The notes under the pieces: generated by a model
Seen by the model: only the letters and a program-made list of their open reading frames with translations
What the model was told of the DNA's origin: nothing
Database searches by the model: none
Assembly (NCBI GenBank): GCA_900642245.1
Contig: CAAAJI010000002.1
Location: forward strand, 202,786-266,785
DNA length: 64,000 nt
Direction of reading: 5' to 3'
From: Fragilaria radians
Taxonomy: Eukaryota > Bacillariophyta > Fragilariophyceae > Fragilariales > Fragilariaceae
Part shown: positions 43,896 to 54,957 of the stretch, piece by piece
Position numbering within the stretch: position 1 is the stretch's first letter
Layout of the letters: each line of letters starts with the position of its first letter
Made by a program: the position numbers and the translations under genes

Positions 43896-45983
43896 GGTTA
43901 AACACTTAAAACCTTAAGTTTCAATAAACTAAAAATTATGCTACCGGGAGTTGGATTACGAATGTAAATTAGAATCCAGAAAAATGGCGTCACCGCGAAG
44001 TACGTCGTGGGATTGGTCAGAGAAGATTCCATAATCTTTAGCGTAGGGCCATTCAATGCAGTTCATCAATGAGGTTACGGGATACCAAAAAGATGAAGAA
44101 ATTTCATAAACATCAACAACAAGTTGTTTCCTTTGTTAGGAGAAACAAATGTGCGTCTTAAGGAATCAAAGTAAAAACATCAGAGAAGGAGAAGATTACA
44201 ACGCATGTTGGCGCTTTGATCTTAAGGATGATTTCACGTTATAGTATTACCCCGGCAGGTCAAACAGAAGCCTTGATTGAGCAAAGCACCAAACAATTAC
44301 GGCTGTATTGAAGAAAATAATCGCATAACCCTGATATTCATTGCAACGACGTTTGCTGACCATACCTTGGACACAGTGGGTCAAATAAATTGATGTTGCA
44401 TCAAAATTCTTGTTTTTATAGGCAGGAGAAGAAATGATGATTATTTAAGTATTATCTCGGAACGATGCTAATGAGACAAACACACAAGACAAGATGGGTA
44501 ACTGAAAGAATCAAATAGATTATGTTGGTACTAGATTCCTTTTAGCTGAATAGTACGAATTGACATGCTATTCAAGTCACCTTGGCATTGCCTTGTTTTC
44601 TGGTCAAATAAGGGAAAATGAATTACATCACTGCAGGACCAGAGTTTGAAAACATTTAGATGGCAGCACTTAGTTATAATAAAGTCATTGATGGAATGTA
44701 AGATAGCAGCTGCTAGAAATGATGACTGCTTGGCTGAATCAAAGCTAGATTAAGTTTTCAGAGAATTAGATATGACCCAGACTTATGGATGGTGAATAAA
44801 TCATTACATCACGAATATTTGGACACCTATGTAAATGATATCAATAATGATTTGGGACCCAACGAATGTCATCAAGTCTCAACAGAAATTCTAGGCTTTG
44901 TTCCTGAATACAACCATGGCGAAGCTGTTGAAATGGCTTCGAGAACGTCGAAAGAATAAAGTGCTTTGCATAGCACTATCCGCAAACTTCTTCTTACAAA
45001 GCATTGACCCAACTTTTATTGAGAGTTAATGTAAAACAATACTTAAATCTCTCAATACTTGCAATAGTAAATGATTCCATTCTTGATGATGGCAAAACCT
45101 ATCGCTTTGGAGTTTAAATCACCTCAGACTCTTTTGACACGGAAATGTCAAGATTCGACATACTACCTAGTTGATTCTTCACATAAATCAGGGTGCTAAT
45201 GCATTATTTGTGAATAAAAGGTCTACGCGATTTCTCATTGCGTCCTTAGCCTAGAACACTGTAGCTACACTATTTATTTTGCCACAATGAAACCTGGAAA
45301 AATTTCTTTGAGAAAGGTGGGCAATTCCTTCAGTTAAAACCTTTTTGTGAGCAAAACGTTTCTATTTGGCTCCTCTCTAGGGCAAAGAAAGATGCTTCTG
45401 AGTTTGGTAGGACAACGCATATCAAGATCGAATTTTTACTGAATACAAGCACCGTAACATGCCATATTCCAGAAACAGCAATATCATGCCTCTAGTATAA
45501 GAGAAGGTGCCATCTCTTGACAATTACTAAAAGTTGATTCTTGTCATAAAATATTGGCAAAGTAGCCAACACCTAATGGAGATAATTAAAACAACGAAAA
45601 CTATTTTTAAGAAATAGTGACAAGACAATTTTGAATCATATGGCTGCATAGCGATATACGGGGTTCACTTGATATTAAGAATCTCTATTTATTTATAACA
45701 AAAAAGTTTAAGATGATAAAGGTACACTAGTTCAGCTTGTTCTGATACAAGTGATGTTTCATGAACAAATAGGTGAACGCAACGGTGTGTCTACTTCCAA
45801 CAATCTTTGTTTCTTCCTTTCCATAAACAAAACGAAACGAATCCCAAAGGTTTGAAAGGCTAAGTTTCCAACGATTCAGCCGACTCCTTTCAGTCTGGAT
45901 CCAAAAGCGGAATAATTGCTAGGAAATTCAAATATTGAGTGCATGTATGATTTGGAAGAAATTGAATCCTTGAAATCAGAATC
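43896..45983. other. Intergenic region with a copia RT fossil
   Basis: About 2 kb without a host gene. The middle holds a plus-strand retroelement remnant (listed at 44560-44960). The remainder is AT-rich with no recognised feature. Confidence 0.4.
44560..44960 (+). pseudogene. Ty1/copia reverse transcriptase fossil
   Basis: Readable in pieces: YITAGPEFEN near 44620-44655 matches the copia block before the ALYGLK motif. Then YDPDLWM at about 44770 and HEYLDTYVNDI at about 44808-44845 stand where copia has DPDVWmR and the catalytic YVDDI, here with D changed to N. Stops and frame changes throughout. Plus strand, opposite to the 29-33 kb element. Confidence 0.6.
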
Positions 45984-47336
45984 TCATCCCAAAATCCAAT
46001 CGGTCGTAAAATTTAAACCCCTCTTCATTATCTGACGATTACGAATAAACTGTCCGTTCATCGGTGTCATATTCTGCATTTGCATTGGAATAAAGTTCAT
46101 CCACTTGTTTACTTGCAATCGTCCTTCTTCAAAATAGTTCACTCCATAATTTGCCAACAAAGGAAAAGCCGAAAAACTCGAAAGTCCAATAATGGAGTAG
46201 TCAGCGACGGCTAATCTTACGTATGCTAGAATCAAGGTCTCTATTGGCCCATTTCGAATGCTTACCACGGAACCATTAAAGTCACTCTGTAGTTTCTCTG
46301 CAACACGAGTTACTAAGTCTTGACAGTATTCAGTATGCGCTTGGTCTTGTTCACGGTTTTGAGACTTTTGAAAACTTTGTGTAATGATTCCAATAGTTTT
46401 GACGCCATTTGGAATTCGGCTTTTGTACTCTGAGTATCGAAGAAAACCATAGTCTCCTCGTGGATTTTTTTGATGTATTACATCACCACAACGAAAATGA
46501 ATGGCAACTTCATCAAATACGATCTCGCCAAACCAAGTCGTTTGAACTGGAACAGATAAAATTGGTCTTTCATAGCCAGTAGTTTCAACCACTAGTCGTC
46601 GCATCTCTTTCTTTATTTCCAACGCTGCTAGATGTACCGGAGCTGTTTTCAAGTCCCAGCTGCAGAGTATTTCCTCGGCATTCGATACGTTCAATAGTTG
46701 ATCGAAAACGGCAGGGTATAAATCTGTCATTGGTGGATAGCAGCCCTGGAGAAATGGAAGGATCTCAGATTTCATGTTCGCAGCAGAACATTGAAATGCT
46801 AAATGTACCGAGGAAAAGGCAGCGACTAGTCGTACCATGAAAAAAGCAATCAACCAGTTTCCGGTTCCAAGTCCACCATTTTGAATTAAATTTGTACAGT
46901 TTATGCTCAAATTTAACATAGACTGGATTCCTTGATTGCGTAGATTGGAAACTCCACCTTTCATCTCCTTTATCAAATTACAAAGTTTTGGTTGCCCTCC
47001 CCACCAAAAAAAGAATTCTTCGTCAATGTTCTCAATTTTCTCGAATTTTTGTTGGTGACAATCTTCAACAACAGTTAAATTAAAGCCCGTCGAAGCATTG
47101 CTGCTGTTTTCCCAAGATGTATTTCTACTATTTTCGTACGATATGCTGCTTTCATTTTGTGAGGTCGAACTCTCGGTATCCAAAACTCCTTTTCGTGATT
47201 GCTTTGATGGTGCCATCCAATTGCTCAAACTCATATCTTGAAACTGCGAATTGAATAGAAACAAAACTAATACAGTGGTTATTATACACAGAGTATGTGA
47301 ACATAAGCCTCCTGTCTTGACATTCCATCCATACAT
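45984..47336 (-). CDS. Type II membrane glycosyltransferase-like protein
   Basis: A 450-residue protein with a short N-terminal cytosolic part, one membrane anchor (TLCIITTVLVLFLF), a Ser/Asn-rich stem with many N-glycosylation sequons (NTS, NSS, NAS, NLT), and a luminal domain. The core motif VAIHFRCGDVIH resembles the H-R-x-G-D nucleotide-sugar/phosphate site of fucosyltransferase-like enzymes (O-fucosyltransferase and FUT8-type fold). GLSSFSAFPLLANYG near the end fits the second part of that fold. Other blocks: GGLGTGNWLIAFFMVRL and DLYPAVFDQLLNVSN. Golgi location is expected. Donor and acceptor cannot be told from sequence. Diatoms have many such proteins. Confidence 0.7.
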   Translation of the reverse strand: MYGWNVKTGGLCSHTLCIITTVLVLFLFNSQFQDMSLSNWMAPSKQSRKGVLDTESSTSQNESSISYENSRNTSWENSSNASTGFNLTVVEDCHQQKFEKIENIDEEFFFWWGGQPKLCNLIKEMKGGVSNLRNQGIQSMLNLSINCTNLIQNGGLGTGNWLIAFFMVRLVAAFSSVHLAFQCSAANMKSEILPFLQGCYPPMTDLYPAVFDQLLNVSNAEEILCSWDLKTAPVHLAALEIKKEMRRLVVETTGYERPILSVPVQTTWFGEIVFDEVAIHFRCGDVIHQKNPRGDYGFLRYSEYKSRIPNGVKTIGIITQSFQKSQNREQDQAHTEYCQDLVTRVAEKLQSDFNGSVVSIRNGPIETLILAYVRLAVADYSIIGLSSFSAFPLLANYGVNYFEEGRLQVNKWMNFIPMQMQNMTPMNGQFIRNRQIMKRGLNFTTDWILG

Positions 47337-48457
47337 TTATCAATCCAAACGCTAGAAGGGTCAAATTCAAAACACAGGTTGAAATGTTAATCGCACACTT
47401 GGACATCCAAAGGCTGATAAGGCTGGGGATTAGTACTTGCACAAAAACATTTACACACAGCACTTCAGTGTCATAAAAGCGTCCCCTACGACGTCGTTTC
47501 GGCATGTCCGATTGATTTTCTTCACATCTGACGTAACAAATGTTAAACTTCCATAATCCAACTTTTTCCTTTTCTTCACTTCGATGGATTCTAGTATTAT
47601 GACCCAGTCTGTTAATAAGCTAAAAATATAGGACGATATTACCCCCATATTTACCAATCGAATCAAATTTACATATTTCCTTGACTACTATTAATAAGTG
47701 CACAAATCTTTCATTGTCCTAGATATTGTTATACATCTTTTCCATCTATATGCGATGACTATCGTCACTACATTTTTCACCATTTAGGTTTGTATGGACA
47801 GTAAAATGTACAGTTACAAGTGTCCTCGAATTAAGAAAGTAATAAAAACATTGAGTGTTAACAGATACCTCTATAAGGGATGCTTTTGATATAGGCACAC
47901 AAATATATCTAACCACCAATTTATCAATTTACAGACTGATCATTGCTTCATACTCCCTAGCTTCTATGTTATAAAGAGTTATACTTTAATTCATACAATT
48001 TGACAAGTCAATTGCACCCAAGATAATCCCCCTCGCACTTTCGGATACAATTCCTATCATAACTTAAAGTGCTCCATTCTTATATGCAATCATACCTTGC
48101 CATCTTTTCCGGAGGATTCAATTAGTTTTTAGCAACACTAAGATTCCAACTCATACGTGTGGGGAGTATGATTTCTATTTTCTTTCTTGTTACATGGTCA
48201 CAGGAATTGGATATCACTCCAAGCCTTCTTAACGCTCTTTCACCAATAGTCCTTACTTTAAGAACCACCTACTTGAAATTCTGGCTGCACATTTCTTCTA
48301 TATTTGAAAAAATATAGTATCATAACATCACAGACTTCAGCTGTCATCTACTGATTTGATTTATTTTGAGAAACTTGATTTGCTTATTCGGATTATCTCG
48401 GGGTTGCAAATGCAGTTTTTGGTTTTGGTAGTGGTGAAATAATTGGTATTCTTAAAC

Positions 48458-48492
48458 TGTAAAAACAACTTCAATTTAGAATTGTTTTTACA
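48458..48492. repeat. Perfect 11-base inverted repeat with 13-base loop
   Basis: TGTAAAAACAA (48458-48468) and TTGTTTTTACA (48482-48492) are exact reverse complements and would form a hairpin in DNA or RNA. Role unknown; it could be a small transposon end or chance in AT-rich DNA. Confidence 0.65.
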
Positions 48493-49227
48493 AGGCTTAT
48501 GCCTACACATGGGGGGATTGTCAATAAACAGTCAAATTGATATAGACAATCCTAGCCAAATTGCACTGGAGGGTCGGAACATTAACACATCTCGGATGCT
48601 AAAATTTCTTTGAAAAAATAGCAGCATAAACCGTGATTGCTTTGAGCTGTCCGTTGTTCCTAAACGCGCTTACTAATTAATGATTTTAAGCTTTCTAGGG
48701 TTAATTCTTTTGCAACAGTATCTCTTGACTGTTACTTTTATCCCCGTGAACGATTTGGCATGATAAAATGCTTCAATAAGATACTTTCAGTGTTTTTTTA
48801 CTCTTTGCTCGCAATAGAATTCCTTCATTTGAATTCCAAACTGAATGTCATAGTTCTAGCTTATATCAAGATTTTTAATTTAAAGCGACTTTTCATTATT
48901 GGTGTTATGGAAAGAAATCTAGTCACTCACATTGTGCGATGATAGTCCTCAAGGTTTTGCGTTAAGTGGTATCCAGTTTTCTTTTGTAAACGAGTTAGTC
49001 ATCCGCAGCGTTAGTACTGTTCTTATTGAAAGTGCACCACATTCAAAGGATAAGAACGGGAAATTATGTTGATCATGCACGTCAGTGTCCACATGAATGT
49101 TATTACATTGTCTTGTGAAACCAAGTTTGAGGGTTTTGTTATCATTCGTCATGATTCCGATTTTAAATCGTATTTTTGATGTTAGTCGTATCACGACCGT
49201 GATTCCAAAAGTAAAATTCCACACCTA

Positions 49228-49449
49228 TTCCATTTCAGATCAAAGCGTCATCGAAAAAACCAGTGTGAACTGATTGTAGGTACGGCTGACTTGTTTCAGC
49301 TGACGCATGGTCGATCAATGAAATATATTCATGATTTAAATGAGCTTGTTTTGCACTATGATCACTCTTCTGAAAAAGTTGAACAAGACCGGTCTGACTC
49401 ATATCAATTTGGACTGCCATCAAACATTCAAAACGCTATCATCACATGA
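49228..49449 (+). pseudogene. Retrotransposon gag-like fragment
   Basis: A 67-codon open stretch to TGA 49447-49449 contains LFQLTHGRSMKYIHDLNELV and SYQFGLPSNIQNAI. This resembles the helical part of retroelement gag, where a Q-x-x-x-G-x-S...F/L...GL pattern is usual. Sequence upstream is not readable. Weak call. Confidence 0.3.
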
Positions 49450-49687
49450 TGAGTATTAATCCCTCCTATTGAAGAAGCAATTTACTACAAGAATACCTCT
49501 ATTGAAATCTTTGACTTGGCCTTTCTACAGACTTGTTGAAGGAAACTATTGAGTGGAAAAGGTAAGCGTTGTTATCGTTTCCCTTCCTATCTACAAATGG
49601 CATCCACGATGCATCATATGCTTAAGTGTTCCAATGTCTTACCAAAGTTCCCGTTGACATTTAACAGGGTAATCTTTTCTAGAAAAA

Positions 49688-51196
49688 ATGACGAGTAAGA
49701 ACATGGAGAAAAGTCAAACTCTCAGCCGCTCTGTAGCGGCTGTTTCTTCTGGTTCATCTCTAGATTCGTTTTCAAGGAATGTCCCACAGCATTCTCACGA
49801 GTCCCAAATTTCAAATTCCTCAGTTGAGGATAGGAAACAAGTTTCTCCCTATATACAAACTGTTAAAAGTATAACTGAAGTAAATGAATCCTATAGCAAG
49901 GTAACGGAAAACCAACCAACTCAAACATGCAACGCAATCATTCCTGTAAAACCAGTGTTACCATCGACACAACTTTTACCAAATGTCGCTTCTATTTCAT
50001 CTTCGTCTGCTGTAATACCGAATGCTGTAAGCAATGCCCCAGTAAACAGCACGGTTGCAGAGTTTCTTTATCAACTAACTAAAATGTTGACAGACGACAA
50101 CCGAGAAGTTATTGAATGGTCCAACAGCAGAATTGAAGTTCACAATCCTCACAGATTGGCGAATGAAATCCTTCATAAATATTTCCGTCATTCAAAATTT
50201 GCATCCTTTCAGCGTCAGCTGAATTACTTTGGCTTCCGTAAACTTGCGGGTAAAGGAAAGATGGCCCCATGTTCATACGTCAACGATGCGACAACATCGG
50301 AGTTACGAAGCATACTTCTTATAAAGGTACGAAAGTCAAGTTTGGATTCTCTCATTATATACTGATTTTATTTTATGTATTAGTTTGTAAGGTAGTATCT
50401 AATCATACCTTTCTTTTGCGTGTAGAGAAAGACTACTCCGGTAACGGCGCGAGACAAGACTCTAAAACGAAGAGATCGTTCCGATACCACGGATGATCCC
50501 TCCAATCAGGCAGTAGCACCACCCGTAAATCCTGTGTTGGCTGGAATTCTATATCGTTCCACATCGTCTGATCCGGAAGGAAAGACAATTTCGAGTGCAG
50601 CTCTAACGTCATCGCTTTCAGGAAAAGGGATTAAGCATTCATTAAATGGGTATCTTAAACCCAACACAAACGTATCCATACTTCCCAACATCAATGAGCA
50701 CCTTGCAATTGCAAGAACTGTCGTGGGGAAAGGGATTCGGCATGGATACTCCAGAGCTAGTAATAATGCACCAGCAACAGCTTCATCCTGCTCGAGTGCA
50801 ATGCCATCCTCCCAGAGTACAGCAGCAGCAGCAACAGCAGTAGCACCAGTACCTTCACAACCATCAAAGCCACCAACGGATACCTCCCGTTCTATGGCAA
50901 CATGTGACTTTACCTTCCAAGAGCCTTATCAACTGGGAATGGATATACAAAGTAGTTTATCTGAATTGAGCACCAATTTTAAGAATTCGATAAAGAGTGA
51001 AAACGTTGAAACTCCTGTACTTGGGTTTCTAAGTCGAGATTCTTCGCTTGTTGATCTGGCAATGTTAGACCCTGTGGAACCTACGCCTGTAAGTGAAATG
51101 AAGAATCAGATGTGCGGAACGTATGATCCGTCTTTTTTCCCGTTTATTGACTTCCCAAATCCATCGCAAGAGTATGATTCATCACCAGAATGCTAA
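49688..51196 (+). CDS. HSF: Heat shock factor family transcription factor
   Basis: Two exons, 49688-50326 and 50426-51196 (donor GTACGA, acceptor TGTAG), 469 residues. The DNA-binding domain spans about 122-220: FLYQLTKMLTDD, IEWSNSRIEVHNPHRLANEIL, HKYFRHSKFASFQRQLNYFGFRK is the winged-helix recognition region. The intron falls inside the end of this domain, joining SILLIK-RKTTPVTARDK. Residues 1-120 are Ser/Thr/Pro-rich; the C-terminal half has low-complexity Ala/Ser/Pro stretches and an acidic end. No clear heptad trimerisation repeat follows the domain, which is common in the expanded HSF family of diatoms, so it may not be a stress regulator. Converges on the methyltransferase fusion gene with 35 bases between stops. 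Confidence 0.93.
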
Positions 51197-51231
51197 TGTA
51201 AATAAAATCATTTATATCGTGCTAAAATTGC

Positions 51232-52440
51232 TTAAGTCTGTAACTTCAATTGATGCGTATCAATAACTTTACATGTGCAATCCCAATCAACATCCACTGA
51301 TTGGATAGAATCGTGAAAGAAAGGATTGTTGTTGTATTCACTGATTTGGTCAATTAGATTATCAAGATCTGCAGAGTCGACGATGCAGACAAGAACAAGT
51401 TTGGAAACACCAAAACCAATTGGAACGATTCTGCACTTTTGTTCCAACCATATTATATTCAAAGGCATTGCTGCGTTGTCGTGGGATGTAGTTTCCCATT
51501 GATAACGCATAATTTCCTGTTGTAGCTCTTCCAAATTGATATCAGCATCAAATGGTTTGATGTCAATAGTAGCCATTGTCCTATCGCTGGAACATACCCT
51601 ACGAGGCTTGAATAATCTTCGAGATTGATCACAATGAATCGACACAGATTCATAGAGAGATTGAAAAGTGCGATGCGGTATACAAATTTCTTCTGATTGA
51701 TTTTCTCTCAAGGAATGCCATCTAAGAGTAATAGCTTCATCTTGTACACCCTTCGTTCTCTGCAAGACAAAACCAAACGGTAACATGTTACCACTTGTTG
51801 GCTCAAGTTCCCAAATGTGCAATGATGCCGCACTCTTAGATATTTGTAACCAGAAAGACTTCAATATCAATTGTAAGGAGTGTTCCTCTGCCATGGTAAT
51901 AATCATAAGTATGCCCCCATCAGGATTCAAAAGTCGATAGGCTTCCATGAATAATCGTTCAGATTGCGACGAAGAAATCTCGAGAGAGTCATGAAACAGA
52001 GCATCGATAAGGCCTTTGTCAATCCAAACATCAAACGAGGAATCTTCTAATGATAAAGGAGGTTCAAGGACATTTCCTTGTAGATACCGGATGTCAGTTT
52101 CTTCATTTGCCGCATTTTGATCATGATATCGTTTCATTTCTTCGATTGCAAAACTTGATATATCAACTACGACTTGAGGATTTTGAAAACCAAAATCATC
52201 CCTTAGTTTTACCGGAACGAGAGAATTTCCTGAACCTGGATGGATGATTCCACCTCCATTCGGAGATTTGCATCTACCTTCCATGTGGAATTTCAACATC
52301 CGGACAACCTCCTCTACCTCACAGTACCACTCAAAATGACGATGCGTATCCCCACATACAATCTTGAACCACTCATCCCAATAATCAGATGTTTGTTTGC
52401 CTGATGGATCGCCTAGAGCTTTTAGTCTATCTTCTTCCAT
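51232..52440 (-). CDS. METTL13-like methyltransferase fused to an eEF1B guanine-exchange domain
   Basis: A 402-residue single-exon protein. Residues 1-250 are a Rossmann-fold methyltransferase: the opening YWDEWF and FEWYCE, SAM loop HPGSGNSLVP (67-76), VVDISSFAIEEMK and FDVWIDKGLIDALF (136-149). The last is the spelling used by METTL13 and related eEF1A methyltransferases. Residues about 287-393 match the eEF1B alpha/beta/delta GNE domain: TMATIDIKPFDADINLEELQ, then KCRIVPIGFGVSKLVLVCIV and finally DSIQSVDVDWDCTCKVI; the usual domain has VKPWDDETDM, LVPVGYGIKKLQI and VQSVDVAAFNKI. A Lys near the end may match the exchange-catalysing Lys. The likely role is methylation of eEF1A with the GNE part as docking module; the substrate is inferred. 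Shares a 177-base divergent promoter with the thymidylate-synthase-like gene. Confidence 0.85.
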   Translation of the reverse strand: MEEDRLKALGDPSGKQTSDYWDEWFKIVCGDTHRHFEWYCEVEEVVRMLKFHMEGRCKSPNGGGIIHPGSGNSLVPVKLRDDFGFQNPQVVVDISSFAIEEMKRYHDQNAANEETDIRYLQGNVLEPPLSLEDSSFDVWIDKGLIDALFHDSLEISSSQSERLFMEAYRLLNPDGGILMIITMAEEHSLQLILKSFWLQISKSAASLHIWELEPTSGNMLPFGFVLQRTKGVQDEAITLRWHSLRENQSEEICIPHRTFQSLYESVSIHCDQSRRLFKPRRVCSSDRTMATIDIKPFDADINLEELQQEIMRYQWETTSHDNAAMPLNIIWLEQKCRIVPIGFGVSKLVLVCIVDSADLDNLIDQISEYNNNPFFHDSIQSVDVDWDCTCKVIDTHQLKLQT

Positions 52441-52617
52441 GGTTTTGTTATTGGAAACCCTACACTAGTTCTGCTACAACTGGACACTCGACATGAAAAA
52501 TGGCGCCGAAATATTCCAAAAAATCTTGATTATTTTTTGGATATTCTGTCAGCTTTCGAATCATATTTTGGTGTTTTGAGAATTCATTTCCGATTTTTCC
52601 TTATAAAGAAAAAGTAA

Positions 52618-53414
52618 ATGACATCGATGATAAATGCTCCTTCGAAGAATTTGAATGTGGGATATTCACACTTCCAAACTGCAGCAGAAATGTATTCATA
52701 CTTACGAGAAATCACTCAACCGGGTGGAGAATTCGTCGTTCGGAATTTCGTCGGTGTTATTGAAGATATATCCGTTCCTGCATCAACTGTGTGAGTAATC
52801 ATTGTGTTAAACCTCAAGCCTGAGTTGTCGAAACCTTTTAGCTGATTAAGAGAAGCCATGTATGTCATGGGCAACTAAATATGGATTATTTCCAATCTAT
52901 TAATGACTCACATTTCCATATATATATTCCTTTCAGCGAAACTGATTTGTTTCCAAAGGAAGCCCTAGATTACTATACCGCTAAGAATATGGGATGGGAA
53001 TACACACAGGAGTGTTATGATACCTGGCAACTACCTGAACGTGGTGGGGAGCAAGGCGACTATCGAGATGGTATGGCCCATAAGATACAGAATGTAATTG
53101 ATTGTCTCCGAACGGAACCGCTTTCTAAACGAGCCATCATCCCCATCCCATTTGCGACCGAGGGAAGCGCAACTGTGGATTGGACCAATCAAGGACAAAC
53201 GAAATGTTGTCGTGAATTACATTTTTACCTAGAGGATGGGAAGCTTAAATGCACTGGCATCGTCAGGATGCAAAATGCCAATATCTTTGTCAAAAACATT
53301 CATTTCTTTGCCACCTTAATTAATCATGTAGCGGCGGAGTTACAGGTTCCTGTTGGAGAATATACACATTGGATTACAAATTTATGTCATGACCGCAATG
53401 CGACTAGTTGTTGA
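52618..53414 (+). CDS. Divergent thymidylate synthase/dCMP-hydroxymethylase-like protein
   Basis: Exons 52618-52790 and 52937-53414 (GTGAGT donor, TTTCAG acceptor), 216 residues. The second half follows the TS fold: KCCRELHFYLEDGKLKCTGIVR stands where TS has the PPCH catalytic Cys and FQFYV-GKLSC-YQR strands. NIHFFATLINHVAAEL replaces FNIASYALLTYMIAHV, and VGEYTHWI replaces the GDFIHTLGD strand. Differences are large: the RRxxxSAWNP arginine motif is replaced by FATEGSATVDWTNQG, the pairing Asp is absent and the C-terminal 60 or so residues of TS, including the folate flap, are missing. It is therefore unlikely to be the house-keeping enzyme; a nucleotide hydroxymethylase-like or non-enzymatic relative is possible. 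Confidence 0.72.
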
Positions 53415-53617
53415 ATTCTTTGTCATGGCGTCAAGGTTGACCTGTCATTCGACACACATTAGTAAGAAGTTCCTACTAAACATGATTCCCATGATAATCA
53501 TCAAGAGACTTGTTGATGATAGAGTAAAGATTAAAATACGTTTTATGACCCATTGAGTTACAACTCTATTGTTAGTGACTAATGAGATTCAATCCACCAT
53601 ATTATGCATTATCAAAG

Positions 53618-54957
53618 TTACATAACTAACGGGCGGGTGTTCATCTGTGCTCCAGTAGACTGCGTTGTCAAGGGTAGTATTGGTTGCTTCCGCTGTGTCC
53701 GCGGGCGGCCTTCTGGTGCCGAATACATGGCAGTTGCAACCACAACCAGACTTGCGCCGATTAAGAAAAGAAAGTTGGGGTGAAAATCAAACCATATGGA
53801 AGAAATAATACATGAAATCACGATTGAAAAGGAAGTGGCAAACACCTTCAACACGTTGTCGGCGTATTTGACAACCACAGCGACAATCAATCCTCCCGCT
53901 GCTTGTACCGTTACGACGGTCCAAACCATAGAAGAGAATCCTCCGAGGATACCTTGCCTTAGAACCGCATTATAATCTTTTGAGTAAATGGCAAATAAAG
54001 CAATGAGGATGGATGGAAGACCCATCTGCACATTTCGTATCCACAATGTTGTTTGACTTCCCTTTAATATCTTTTCAAAGTAAACTCCTGCAAATCCAGA
54101 CGTCCCAGCGGCGCAGAGTACTGCGATCAGTCCAATCAGACGATGAGCCTTATCAGCCACTTCTTTAGTGTGCTTGTCACCTGATCCAGAGAGTTGTACA
54201 ATAGCCACACCCACTGTCAAGACGACAAGAGAAATCCATTTAAAGGTTGAAAATTTCCGCTAGATGGAAATATGAATGATATTGCCATATGTCATGTGGT
54301 TGTTGTGCATCAGTTTGAGAACCAAAATACGAAGTAAGTTTTTGAAATCGAAACAAAGTGACATACCTGTAGCAATAAAGCACTGAAAAGGGCAGTTGTA
54401 AGGATCTTGAGCTGGTAACAAACTTGATACGTTGCAGCGTCGAGATTACTCAATGCCAAGTAAAGAAGATTATTTTGTACCGTATACAGCAACGATGGAA
54501 CACAAAGCTTGAGCATTTCCCCAGGACTGTCCATAATATGAAACTTGAGTTCGCCTAACAATTTGCCTCTACTTTGATATGCAATGACAATACAACATAT
54601 CATAAATTTCATGATCTCCATGACGAAAACTGCAGAAGTTGCAAGGTACATTGGTTGTCCTGGATTTTGATGAGTTCGAGTGAATCGCATCAAAAGTACC
54701 AATCCAACCATTTGAGCTATTAAAAGAAAGAGGGCAGAGTACTTGATTAACTTGTCACGTGGACTTTCCTTGGATACTGAGGTAACCTTCTTTACTAGTT
54801 TCTTTTTGATCACTTTCCCAGTTTTGACGACTACGGTCTTGGTTCGTTTCTTCGTCACGCCGTCATTGCTTGCCGTCGGAATCAATTGCTCTTCAACAGC
54901 AAGAGCACTCTCATCCTGCTGAGTGTCAGCTTCCTCTCTGTCGTCCTTTTCGGTCAT
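53618..54957 (-). CDS. Nucleotide-sugar transporter, SLC35A family
   Basis: Golgi/ER membrane antiporter that brings UDP- or CMP-sugars into the lumen. Exon 1 54957-54367 and exon 2 54259-53618, intron with GTATGT donor and CATCTAG acceptor; the join ALLLQ-RKFSTFKWISLVVL gives 410 residues. The start is the Met (MTEKDDREE) following untranslated sequence that is open but not conserved. Family blocks: LLMRFTRTHQNPG..Y.ATSAVF, MEIMKFM, VPSLLYTVQNNLLYLALSNLDAATYQV, QLKILTTALFSALLL and AAGGLIVAVVVKYADNVLKVFATSFSI, all at SLC35A positions. The N-terminal 75 residues are charged with a Lys/Val repeat (KTVVVKTGKVIKKKLVKKV), an unusual extension. Sugar specificity (UDP-Gal, UDP-GlcNAc or CMP-sialic acid) cannot be told. 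Confidence 0.93.

Larger units (their letters stand above)
47337..49687. other. Intergenic region, 2.3 kb, with a hairpin and gag-like debris
   Basis: No host gene seen. Contains an 11-base inverted repeat (48458-48492) and a short gag-like frame (49228-49449), listed separately. Confidence 0.4.

Noticed and set aside
47152..47505. 117-codon minus-strand frame overlapping the start of the glycosyltransferase-like gene
   Set aside because: Different frame from the conserved gene and no motif; shadow frame, though its left end could be upstream leader sequence.
50646..50843. Gln-rich plus-strand frame within HSF
   Set aside because: Shadow of the HSF exon 2 CAG/GCA-rich region; the true frame reads Ala/Ser there.
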